Below are positions 8,167 through 13,252 of a DNA stretch of 16,727 nucleotides, in pieces. The notes under the pieces were generated by a model. The model saw only the letters and a program-made list of their open reading frames with translations, was not told the origin of the DNA and did not search any database. The DNA is from Candidatus Pacearchaeota archaeon ex4484_31 (GTDB taxonomy: Archaea > Nanobdellota > Nanobdellia > Pacearchaeales > UBA284), in contig NJDW01000002.1 of assembly GCA_002254805.1 (NCBI GenBank), forward strand, positions 1-16,727, in the 5' to 3' direction. The stretch's first letter is position 1; every line of letters starts with the position of its first letter. The translations under genes were made by a program, and so were the position numbers.

Positions 8167-8174
8167 AAAAAAAA
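8167..8174 (-). terminator. T-tract terminator of scpA
   Basis: A run of eight T residues on the minus strand, about 52 bp beyond the scpA stop. Archaeal RNA polymerase terminates at oligo-T without needing a hairpin. It lies just upstream of the gyrB promoter candidates. Confidence 0.4.
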
Positions 8175-8225
8175 TTGAAAGAAATAACGCTTAATTTCTC
8201 ATTTTTTATTTTTTTGCTTTTCTCT

Positions 8226-8960
8226 TTAGGTTTCTCTTAGCCATATCTCTATTTCAGAAAAAGGTTTTTCCTGCCTTAGATAAATTTTTTTCTGAGCATC
8301 TAAATGCAATAATGGAATGAAACACGCTATTTTTTCTTCTCTACTATTACCATTCCCAACAAGTTCTGTAAAGGTAAGCTTTCTTTTGTTTCTTAAGAAA
8401 AATTCCTTAATTTTTTTGTAAATATCAGAGATTTTCTTTTTTATGCTTATCCTCTTTTTTGGTAAAATAAATTCAAAGTCATAGGTTTTTACTACCTTTT
8501 TCTTTATCCTTCTCTGTTCAGTTTTCATAGCCTTTTCTAATGCTTCCATAAGCTCTTGTAATGTTATTTTTCTCTTTCTTTCCAAAGGAGTTCTCGGCAG
8601 TATTTCTAGCTCTTCCTTTTCATAGTCAAAATCAAAAGCAAATGCTTGAGAAGTAGTTCCTTCAGTTTTCTTTTCTCCAAGCAATTCCTTTATGCTAGGA
8701 ATGCTGTTCAGTAAAAATTCTGATTTTATTCTTAAAAGGATTGCTGCAGCAAGCAGAACTTTACTAGAAATAAAGAAGGCACTTTCCTCTAAGCTTTCAA
8801 GCCTTTCGATCATTTCTAAGTACTTTTTTGTTAAAAGCACTATGTCTATATCCCAAGGATCTAACTGTTCTGTTCTCACAAGTTCGTAAATCAGTTCTTG
8901 CCATCCAGTTTCTTTTGAAAAAATTATGCTATGAAGCTGCTCTTGACTTATGCTTCCCAT
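8226..8960 (-). CDS. scpA: Segregation and condensation protein A (kleisin)
   Basis: This 244-aa protein matches archaeal ScpA. An N-terminal helical region contains ELVRTEQLDPWDIDIVLLTKKYLE, followed by SKVLLAAAILLRIKSEFLL (about 66-84). A charged linker of variable sequence follows, and the C-terminal winged helix carries the kleisin end (EKIACFIPLLHLDAQKKIYL). ScpA bridges the SMC heads in the ring complex that compacts and segregates the chromosome. ATG 8960 is supported by TTTTTAAA at 8981-8988, about 25 bp upstream. It is a single-gene transcript between the eS31 cluster and the gyrB operon. No scpB or smc gene is in the window. Confidence 0.88.
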   Translation of the reverse strand: MGSISQEQLHSIIFSKETGWQELIYELVRTEQLDPWDIDIVLLTKKYLEMIERLESLEESAFFISSKVLLAAAILLRIKSEFLLNSIPSIKELLGEKKTEGTTSQAFAFDFDYEKEELEILPRTPLERKRKITLQELMEALEKAMKTEQRRIKKKVVKTYDFEFILPKKRISIKKKISDIYKKIKEFFLRNKRKLTFTELVGNGNSREEKIACFIPLLHLDAQKKIYLRQEKPFSEIEIWLRET

Positions 8961-8980
8961 AAAGTCAAAGTATCTTTAAG

Positions 8981-8988
8981 TTTAAAAA
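8981..8988 (-). promoter_or_regulatory. TATA box of scpA
   Basis: TTTTTAAA on the minus strand, centred about 25 bp before the scpA ATG; consistent with a leaderless mRNA. Confidence 0.6.
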
Positions 8989-9143
8989 CTTAAATCCTAT
9001 TCGAAGTTTCTTATAATCTTTTTTCTTAAGGTGATTAGCGGATGTATTATCAAGTTTTCTATACTATACTTTTTGTTCCTGTATATTTTGTCAAGTGCTC
9101 TTATATTTTTAGTAACTACTCTAAAATTAAAACAACCGAAAAA

Positions 9144-9151
9144 TTTATAAA
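9144..9151 (+). promoter_or_regulatory. Orphan TATA box upstream of hairpin RNA candidate
   Basis: TTTATAAA preceded by an A-rich BRE-like CGAAAAA is one of the best TATA boxes here, yet no plus-strand protein gene follows it. Predicted initiation is near 9173-9175. A second box, TTATATAA at 9163-9170, would start transcription near 9190-9193, at the base of the hairpin. Both sequences are nearly palindromic, so direction is not certain. Confidence 0.45.
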
Positions 9152-9172
9152 CCCTTAATTACTTATATAAGT

Positions 9173-9258
9173 ACACCTCTTTTTCCCCAGGAAAGGCTAG
9201 GCAAGAAGCTTCTTGGCATCTTGCTTAGCCTTTCCCAGGGTTTTCAAGATCTTTTTTT
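9173..9258 (+). ncRNA. Candidate short hairpin RNA, antisense to the eS31 3' end
   Basis: Two 17-nt arms (9190-9206 and 9219-9235) are complementary with one mismatch around a 12-nt loop. A 2x2 internal loop then extends the stem by three C-G pairs (9185-9187 with 9238-9240). The sequence downstream ends in seven T residues (9252-9258). With the TATA box at 9144-9151 this makes a complete small transcription unit of about 80 nt. The 5' side of the loop contains a perfect 14-nt palindrome (9202-9215) that could form an alternative structure. The unit overlaps the last codons of eS31 on the opposite strand. No Rfam family is recognised. On the minus strand the same hairpin is followed by A/G-rich sequence, so it is a poor terminator there. 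Confidence 0.4.
9190..9235. repeat. Inverted repeat, 17-nt arms, one mismatch
   Basis: The arm at 9190-9206 (GGAAAGGCTAGGCAAGA) is the reverse complement of 9219-9235 except at one base. The right arm includes the eS31 stop codon at 9225-9227. Confidence 0.9.
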
Positions 9259-9464
9259 GTTTTGAATTCTGTATAATGACATTTACCACAGTAAAACCTA
9301 TCTGAAGATTCAGCAAGAAAAATACCAGGACCACATCTCGGACAAAACCTTGCTTTTCTTTGAAGCTTTCCATCGCTAATCACATACATTTTCCACTTCT
9401 CACTACTTTTCTTTGGCTTTCTTTTCTTCTTTCCCTTTATCTTTCTTTCTTTTTTCTTCCCCAT
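9225..9464 (-). CDS. rps27ae: 30S ribosomal protein eS31 (S27ae)
   Basis: The 79-aa protein has a lysine-rich N-terminal extension (about 1-22), then the eS31 zinc ribbon: KWKMYVISDGKLQRKARF, CPRCGPG (C41/C44) and FYCGKCHYTEF (C59/C62). It binds the beak of the small ribosomal subunit; archaeal versions lack the ubiquitin fused in eukaryotes. It begins 3 bp after eS24 stops, the conserved archaeal order spt4-eS24-eS31. It is the last gene of the pyrB-to-eS31 minus-strand cluster. A strong inverted repeat overlaps its stop codon. Confidence 0.93.
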   Translation of the reverse strand: MGKKKERKIKGKKKRKPKKSSEKWKMYVISDGKLQRKARFCPRCGPGIFLAESSDRFYCGKCHYTEFKTKKDLENPGKG

Positions 9465-9467
9465 TTT

Positions 9468-9851
9468 TTATTTTTTATTTGCTTCTTCTTCACTCTTCTC
9501 CTCTTTTTCTTCACTTTTCTCCTGCTTTACTTCAGTTTTCTTTTCAACTTCTTTTTCTTCACTCTTTTCTTGCTTTTCTTCTTTCACTTTTTTTCTTCCA
9601 AATTTTTCCAAGGCTTCTTTATTGTCATAAACATAGATTGTAGCTAATGCTTCTGCTTTACCAAACTTTTGATGAATTCTTCTTATTACGATCAGTTCTT
9701 TAGGCTTTTTTAACAACTTTGAAGAAATTTCTTCAACCTCTTTCCTTGATGGTGTAGCCTTAAAGTTTTCTATCTTTATGAGCACTTCTGTTCTTTCAAC
9801 CAAAGGTTTATGTTCCTGCTTTACTATTTCTGCTTGTATTTGTGTTTCCAT
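9468..9851 (-). CDS. rps24e: 30S ribosomal protein eS24
   Basis: The 127-aa protein starting METQIQAEIV has the family segments NPLVERTEV-like HKPLVERTEVLIKI, TPSRKEVEEISSKLL, ELIVIRRIHQKFGKAEALATIYVYDN and LEKFGRKK. It is a component of the small ribosomal subunit. After about residue 90 it carries a long Lys/Glu tail with repeated QEKSEEKE. ATG 9851 is preferred over an in-frame TTG three codons upstream: a TATA-like ATTATAAA (9869-9876) lies about 21 bp before the ATG and would be too close to the TTG. Its neighbours are spt4 (38 bp upstream) and eS31 (3 bp downstream). Confidence 0.92.
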   Translation of the reverse strand: METQIQAEIVKQEHKPLVERTEVLIKIENFKATPSRKEVEEISSKLLKKPKELIVIRRIHQKFGKAEALATIYVYDNKEALEKFGRKKVKEEKQEKSEEKEVEKKTEVKQEKSEEKEEKSEEEANKK

Positions 9852-9868
9852 TTTAAACAAAGATTTAA

Positions 9869-9876
9869 TTTATAAT
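9869..9876 (-). promoter_or_regulatory. Possible internal TATA box before eS24
   Basis: ATTATAAA on the minus strand, 18-25 bp upstream of the eS24 ATG, in the short gap after spt4. It could add ribosomal-protein transcripts to those from the upstream cluster. Confidence 0.35.
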
Positions 9877-9889
9877 CTTTTAAACTTTT

Positions 9890-10081
9890 TTAAACTTTTA
9901 CTGCATACTTGCCTTCTTTTCCTATACCCAACTTTTTTGCTATTTCTGAATTTTTGGGATCAAGAACAATGATCATACCTTTAGGATTTTCTCCGAATTC
10001 CTTACCATGACATAAAGGACATTCATCTAAGTTTGATTCAACCAACGCTTTACATTTTTTACAAACCTTTATTTTTTTCAT
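9890..10081 (-). CDS. spt4: Transcription elongation factor Spt4 (RpoE2)
   Basis: The 63-aa zinc-binding protein has VCKKC (C7/C10) and CPLCHGKEF (C21/C24), followed by KGMIIVLDPKNSEIAKKLGI, characteristic of archaeal Spt4. It pairs with Spt5/NusG on RNA polymerase to promote elongation. The length is typical. Its ATG overlaps the rpo7 TGA as ATGA (10078-10081), the usual arrangement, implying translational coupling. No spt5 is in the window. Confidence 0.94.
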   Translation of the reverse strand: MKKIKVCKKCKALVESNLDECPLCHGKEFGENPKGMIIVLDPKNSEIAKKLGIGKEGKYAVKV

Positions 10082-10644
10082 TTTTTCTTTTCTTTCTTAA
10101 CAGCTGATGATTTTCTTTTTTCTTCTTGTATCCATTCTATCTTTCCCAATCCAGGTTGTCTCATGGTTAGACCAATCTTTGGAGGCAAACTTTTGTAGGA
10201 AATTGCTATTATTCGTGCTATACAGAGATCTCCTTTCTTCAAAGCTCTTTTTGTGTTCCTTCCTATCAAGGCTCCAGATTTGCTAAAGCTTACATAATCA
10301 TCCATTGTCTGGCTTATGTGGATCATTGCTTCTAAAGCACCTATGTTAACGAAAGCTCCGAAATTTGTTATCTGAGATATCTGGCCATAAACAAGTTCTT
10401 GTAACTCTGGTTTGTAAACCAAAAACCTAAATGTTGAATCATAGTAGGCTGCTGGATCTCCTGGAATCAATATACCTTCTCCTACCCTAACAACATCAAG
10501 TACAGCTATAACAACACCAAGTTCTTCATCAACATAGTCAGAGTAGTCCTTTTCAAGTTGTTTTTTTACTGCTTCCTTTACAGGTAAGTTGAAAAGTTCT
10601 GGCTCAACCCTAACATGATCGTCAATCTCTACTATGTTGAACAT
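10078..10644 (-). CDS. rpo7: DNA-directed RNA polymerase subunit Rpo7 (RpoE1)
   Basis: The 188-aa protein matches archaeal Rpo7/eukaryotic Rpb7. The N-terminal Rpb7 domain (MFNIVEIDDHVRVEPELF, then LGVVIAVLDVVRVGEGILIPGD) leads into an S1 RNA-binding domain (about 85-165) with YGQISQITNFGAFVNIGALEAMIHISQ. With Rpo4 it forms the polymerase stalk that contacts emerging RNA and helps open promoters. The C terminus is a short basic tail (KRKSSAVKKEKKK). It lies 36 bp after pyrI and overlaps spt4. Only weak A/T-rich promoter-like sequence precedes it. Confidence 0.95.
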   Translation of the reverse strand: MFNIVEIDDHVRVEPELFNLPVKEAVKKQLEKDYSDYVDEELGVVIAVLDVVRVGEGILIPGDPAAYYDSTFRFLVYKPELQELVYGQISQITNFGAFVNIGALEAMIHISQTMDDYVSFSKSGALIGRNTKRALKKGDLCIARIIAISYKSLPPKIGLTMRQPGLGKIEWIQEEKRKSSAVKKEKKK

Positions 10645-10680
10645 TTTACAAAAAACAGCTTTATCTTGATTTTTACATTT

Positions 10681-11190
10681 TTAAAATTTTTGGCTATAAA
10701 CAAAAAAATTTCCTTTTGATAAATTTGAAGCGATTTCTTCTCTGCTCATCAAATAACCACAGTATTTACATCTTATCAAGTTGCTTTTCAACACTTCAAA
10801 CTTTGTTTTTATAAACTTTTTTTCTATTTCATCGTTTGTTATGCATAGTGCATTAGGACATTTTATGATTCCTTCGATTTTCTTTGGAATCTTCATCCTG
10901 ATTTTTCTCTCAACCTTCCAGTTTTTGATATAGTTAACTGTAGCTTTAGGTGCAAGTAATGCTATGATCTTAAGCTTATTTTCTTCTAACCAAACATTCT
11001 GAACTTTTAGTATGTCTTTTCTTCCTAGTTTTTTGCTTTCAACATTATGAGCCAAAACAACTGTGTATTTCGCTGGAACAAGATCAAGAATCTTTAAGAT
11101 CGTAAAACCAAGCCCTACTGGTAGATGATCTATAACTATGCCTTCCTTGATTTTTCTGACCAAAAACTTCTTCTCCGTTCTAGTTTTCAT
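10681..11190 (-). CDS. pyrI: Aspartate carbamoyltransferase regulatory chain
   Basis: The 169-aa protein follows PyrI throughout. The N-terminal allosteric domain has KEGIVIDHLPVGLGFTILKIL (15-35) and GRKDILKVQN; the linker has ALLAPKATVNYI (77-88). The zinc domain has CPNALC (C111/C116) and CKYC (C141/C144). PyrI binds CTP/ATP and holds the catalytic trimers together, giving feedback control of pyrimidine synthesis. It overlaps pyrB by 11 bp, so subunit production is coupled. It is somewhat longer than the E. coli protein, with an extra C-terminal tail after the zinc site. Confidence 0.95.
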   Translation of the reverse strand: MKTRTEKKFLVRKIKEGIVIDHLPVGLGFTILKILDLVPAKYTVVLAHNVESKKLGRKDILKVQNVWLEENKLKIIALLAPKATVNYIKNWKVERKIRMKIPKKIEGIIKCPNALCITNDEIEKKFIKTKFEVLKSNLIRCKYCGYLMSREEIASNLSKGNFFVYSQKF

Positions 11191-12100
11191 TTTTTAAAAT
11201 TAGGGTGAAAAGTGCCATCCTGACATACAAGCCATTTTTTGCTTGTTCAAAATAGTAGGCATAAGGACTTTCATCTATGCTCGGATCTAGTTCATCAACT
11301 CTTGGCAAAGGATGAAGAACCATAAAGTTATTCTTTACTTTCTCTAAGTCTTGTTTTGTTATTGCATAACTTTTCTTAACCTTTTCATACTCTGTAAGAT
11401 CAGGGAACCTTTCTCTTTGAATCCTTGTAACATAAAGGACATCTAACTCGTTAAGTAATTGTTTGAATTCAGATGTTTTTTCAAAATTGGCTTTCTTTTC
11501 CTCTAAGAAGTATTCCATGTCATCATTCCTCTTATCTATTTGTAATGTCTCTGGAGCTATAAAGTACAGCTTTACTTTCCAGTTCAGCAATGCATAAGCC
11601 AAAGAGGATGGAGTCCTTCCATACCTTAAATCTCCTAGTATTCCTATTTTCAACCCATCAATCTTTCCAAATTTTTCCCAAATTGTAAACAAGTCAAGCA
11701 TAGCTTGTGTAGGATGTTCATGCGAGTCATCTCCAGCGTTTATCACAGGTTTATCTATTTTTTCAGCTAGATAAAGTGAAGCTCCTGCTTTTTTATGCCT
11801 TAGCACAAAGCAGTCAGCTCCGTAATTCAAAAACATTCTTGCAGTATCTATCAACGATTCTTTTTTTAGCAAAGATGTTCCTTCCTTGCTAGAAAACCCA
11901 AAAACATTACACCCAAGCTTTTCAGCAGCTATCTTAAAAGAATTAAAGGTTCTTGTTGAAGGTTCAAAGAAAAGTAAAGCAACGTTCTTGTTTAAAACCA
12001 ATGACTTTCCTTGCTTTAATTTTCTTGCAAGAGAAAAAAGTTGAAGATAATCATCTTTTGAAAAATCTCTCGCACTTAACACATTTTTCCAAACCTTCAT
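11180..12100 (-). CDS. pyrB: Aspartate carbamoyltransferase catalytic chain
   Basis: The 306-aa enzyme condenses carbamoyl phosphate with L-aspartate, the committed step of pyrimidine synthesis. Visible motifs are EPSTRTFNSF (STRT 48-51, phosphate binding), SLLKKESLIDT (the 80s loop with the active-site Lys), LRHKKAGA (R101), HPTQAMLDL (129-137), DLRYGRTPSSL (158-168), TRIQRERF (225-232, aspartate binding) and HPLPRVDELDP (263-273). The segment before HPTQ reads AGDDSHE where GDGxNQ is usual. ATG 12100 is supported by TTTTTAAG at 12121-12128. pyrI overlaps its 3' end, and the transcript probably continues into the rpo7-spt4-eS24-eS31 genes. Confidence 0.96.
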   Translation of the reverse strand: MKVWKNVLSARDFSKDDYLQLFSLARKLKQGKSLVLNKNVALLFFEPSTRTFNSFKIAAEKLGCNVFGFSSKEGTSLLKKESLIDTARMFLNYGADCFVLRHKKAGASLYLAEKIDKPVINAGDDSHEHPTQAMLDLFTIWEKFGKIDGLKIGILGDLRYGRTPSSLAYALLNWKVKLYFIAPETLQIDKRNDDMEYFLEEKKANFEKTSEFKQLLNELDVLYVTRIQRERFPDLTEYEKVKKSYAITKQDLEKVKNNFMVLHPLPRVDELDPSIDESPYAYYFEQAKNGLYVRMALFTLILKNEN

Positions 12101-12120
12101 TAGCTTAAAAAAGAAAAGGG

Positions 12121-12128
12121 CTTAAAAA
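12121..12128 (-). promoter_or_regulatory. TATA box of the pyrB cluster
   Basis: TTTTTAAG on the minus strand, centred about 25 bp before the pyrB ATG; implies a leaderless pyrB mRNA. Confidence 0.6.
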
Positions 12129-12290
12129 TCTTTTGATTTTTGAATTATCTCTTTATGATCTCAAGAAACTAACATTGCTAAGATAGCTTGTATGGAACCA
12201 AAAAATGTAATAGTAGTTTCTTAACAGATTGTTAAGACCAAAGGTCTGTCAAAAAAAATCGGAAAAGAATATTATGCAAAGATGCAATAT

Positions 12291-12322
12291 ACTACAAAGT
12301 TGTAGTACTACAAAACTGTAGT
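12291..12322. promoter_or_regulatory. Two abutting 16-bp ACTACA/TGTAGT dyads (putative operator)
   Basis: ACTACAAAGTTGTAGT (12291-12306) is followed directly by ACTACAAAACTGTAGT (12307-12322). Each is an inverted repeat, they are direct repeats of each other, and their junction forms a perfect 14-bp palindrome (12300-12313). Four regularly spaced half-sites suggest cooperative binding of two protein dimers. The regulator is not in the window. The site is about 100 bp from the TATA box of the plus-strand gene and about 165 bp from that of pyrB. Confidence 0.5.
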
Positions 12323-12423
12323 GTTAACAAGAGAAAAAGAAAAAGTTGTTTCTGAAGAACACAACCTGAATTAAGCAAATAGGAATAGTTACATATTATT
12401 GTTATTCCTTTTAAGTAGAAAAA

Positions 12424-12431
12424 TTTAAAAA
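12424..12431 (+). promoter_or_regulatory. TATA box of the VanZ-like membrane protein gene
   Basis: TTTAAAAA, centred about 27 bp upstream of ATG 12455; consistent with a leaderless mRNA. Confidence 0.6.
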
Positions 12432-12454
12432 CATTTAACAGCGTTTTTGGTAAA

Positions 12455-12805
12455 ATGCTGGAAAAAATAATTTATGTTTTTGATAAAGCTCAATCACTTA
12501 TAAACAAAATTTCTTTGCCGCATGCAGACAAGGCATTCCATTTCTTCCTTACAGGAACTGTTCCTTTCTATGCTGGAGCAAAACTTAATTCATACATAGG
12601 TAAGAAAACAGGAAAAAAGTTGAACGATTACATTGCTGGATTCTTAAGTGCTTTTCTTGTTGAAGGTTTTTGGGAATACTTCATAGATCCAAGGCTTGCT
12701 TATTCTTGTGTAAACCCAAAAGAAACAGCTTTAGATTTCATTGCTTCTTTTATTGGAGCTATCACAGGAGCTTTTATTTATTATAAAAAATCCAAAAAGC
12801 TTTAA
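12455..12805 (+). CDS. Small membrane protein, VanZ/DUF2279-like
   Basis: This 116-aa protein has hydrophobic stretches at about 27-45, 58-75 and 92-110 and a lysine-rich C terminus. A pattern of HADKAFHFF (23-31), an acidic VEGFWEYFID segment (69-78) and TALDFIASFIGAITG (91-105) resembles the DK-x-x-H ... E ... D-x-x-A-x-x-G-x-x-x-G layout of VanZ-like and DUF2279 small membrane proteins. No function is inferred beyond membrane location. The start fits the TATA box spacing. The stop codon lies within the TATA box of the following uL16 gene, so the two genes probably have separate transcripts. Confidence 0.75.
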   Translation: MLEKIIYVFDKAQSLINKISLPHADKAFHFFLTGTVPFYAGAKLNSYIGKKTGKKLNDYIAGFLSAFLVEGFWEYFIDPRLAYSCVNPKETALDFIASFIGAITGAFIYYKKSKKL

Positions 12806-12808
12806 AAA
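12801..12808 (+). promoter_or_regulatory. TATA box of uL16, overlapping the upstream stop codon
   Basis: TTTAAAAA is centred about 25 bp before ATG 12830 and contains the stop codon (12803-12805) of the preceding gene. uL16 and ppsA would share this promoter. Confidence 0.55.
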
Positions 12809-12829
12809 ACACCTTTCCTTGTTTAGGTT

Positions 12830-13252
12830 ATGGGATTAAGAAAAGCAAGTTGTTATGCAAAAATCGAAAGGCCATATACAAGAAAGAGTAAGATAAAGAG
12901 TAAGAGTTACATAAAGTCAGTTCCCTATCCAAGAATCCAGAAGTTTGTTATGGGTAATGTAAAAGATTTTGTGCAAAATAAATTTCCATTTGTTGTTTAT
13001 CTAAAAGCAACAGAACCTGTTCAGATAAGAGATACTGCCTTAGAAGCATCAAGGGTTTTGATACATAGAGAGCTGGAAAAAAAACTGAAAGGAAGTTACT
13101 ATTTTGCTGTTAGTGCTTATCCACATCATGTTTTGAGAGAAAATAAAATGCTTACAGGTGCTGGAGCAGATAGGATGCAAACAGGAATGCAGTTAAGCTT
13201 TGGAAAGCCTATAGGTGTAGCTGCTCAGATCGATTCAAATGGTAAGATATAA
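12830..13252 (+). CDS. rpl10e: 50S ribosomal protein uL16 (L10e), C-terminally shortened
   Basis: The 140-aa protein has the archaeal uL16 signature: MGLRKASCYAKIERPYTRKS, a VPYPRIQKFVMGN segment, VQIRDTALEASRVLIHRELEKKLKG, YPHHVLRENKMLTGAGADRMQTGM and FGKPIGVAAQI. uL16 organises the tRNA-binding region of the large subunit near the peptidyl-transferase centre. Archaeal members usually run to about 165-180 residues, with a final strand and helix after the GKPxGxAAR segment. This one stops soon after, at NGKI. No continuation is visible in another frame, so the shortening looks genuine. ppsA begins on the base after its stop. Confidence 0.93.
   Translation: MGLRKASCYAKIERPYTRKSKIKSKSYIKSVPYPRIQKFVMGNVKDFVQNKFPFVVYLKATEPVQIRDTALEASRVLIHRELEKKLKGSYYFAVSAYPHHVLRENKMLTGAGADRMQTGMQLSFGKPIGVAAQIDSNGKI

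Larger units (their letters stand above)
12101..12454. other. Palindrome-rich 354-bp divergent intergenic region
   Basis: Between divergent pyrB and the VanZ-like gene, with a TATA box at each end and no credible coding sequence. It contains several dyads: CTTAACA-GAT-TGTTAAG (12220-12236), AGACC-AAA-GGTCT (12235-12247), two abutting 16-bp dyads (12291-12322), TGTTAACA (12322-12329), an imperfect GTTGT/ACAAC stem (12345-12365), and AGGAATA/TATTCCT arms (12381-12387 and 12403-12409) followed by TTTT. It could be an operator array or a structured non-coding RNA. No tRNA-like sequence was found. Confidence 0.6.

Noticed and set aside
8961..9180. tRNA search in the scpA-eS31 gap
   Set aside because: A TTCGAAT-like string exists, but no acceptor stem, anticodon arm or T-arm can be formed around it.
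9185..9240. Hairpin as intrinsic terminator of the eS31 transcript
   Set aside because: On the minus strand it is followed by A/G-rich sequence rather than T residues, and it overlaps the stop codon; the T-tract is on the plus-strand side.
9360..9647. Phe/Leu-rich plus-strand frames opposite eS31/eS24
   Set aside because: They are the complement of Lys/Glu-rich ribosomal protein tails (AAA/GAA giving TTT/TTC); composition artefact.
9852..9860. Upstream TTG start for eS24
   Set aside because: ATG 9851 fits the TATA-like box spacing and the family N terminus; the TTG would sit too close to the box.
12150..12370. Possible C/D-box guide RNA, from ATGATC and two CTGA elements
   Set aside because: The C-box match is poor and the spacing between elements does not fit a standard C/D layout.
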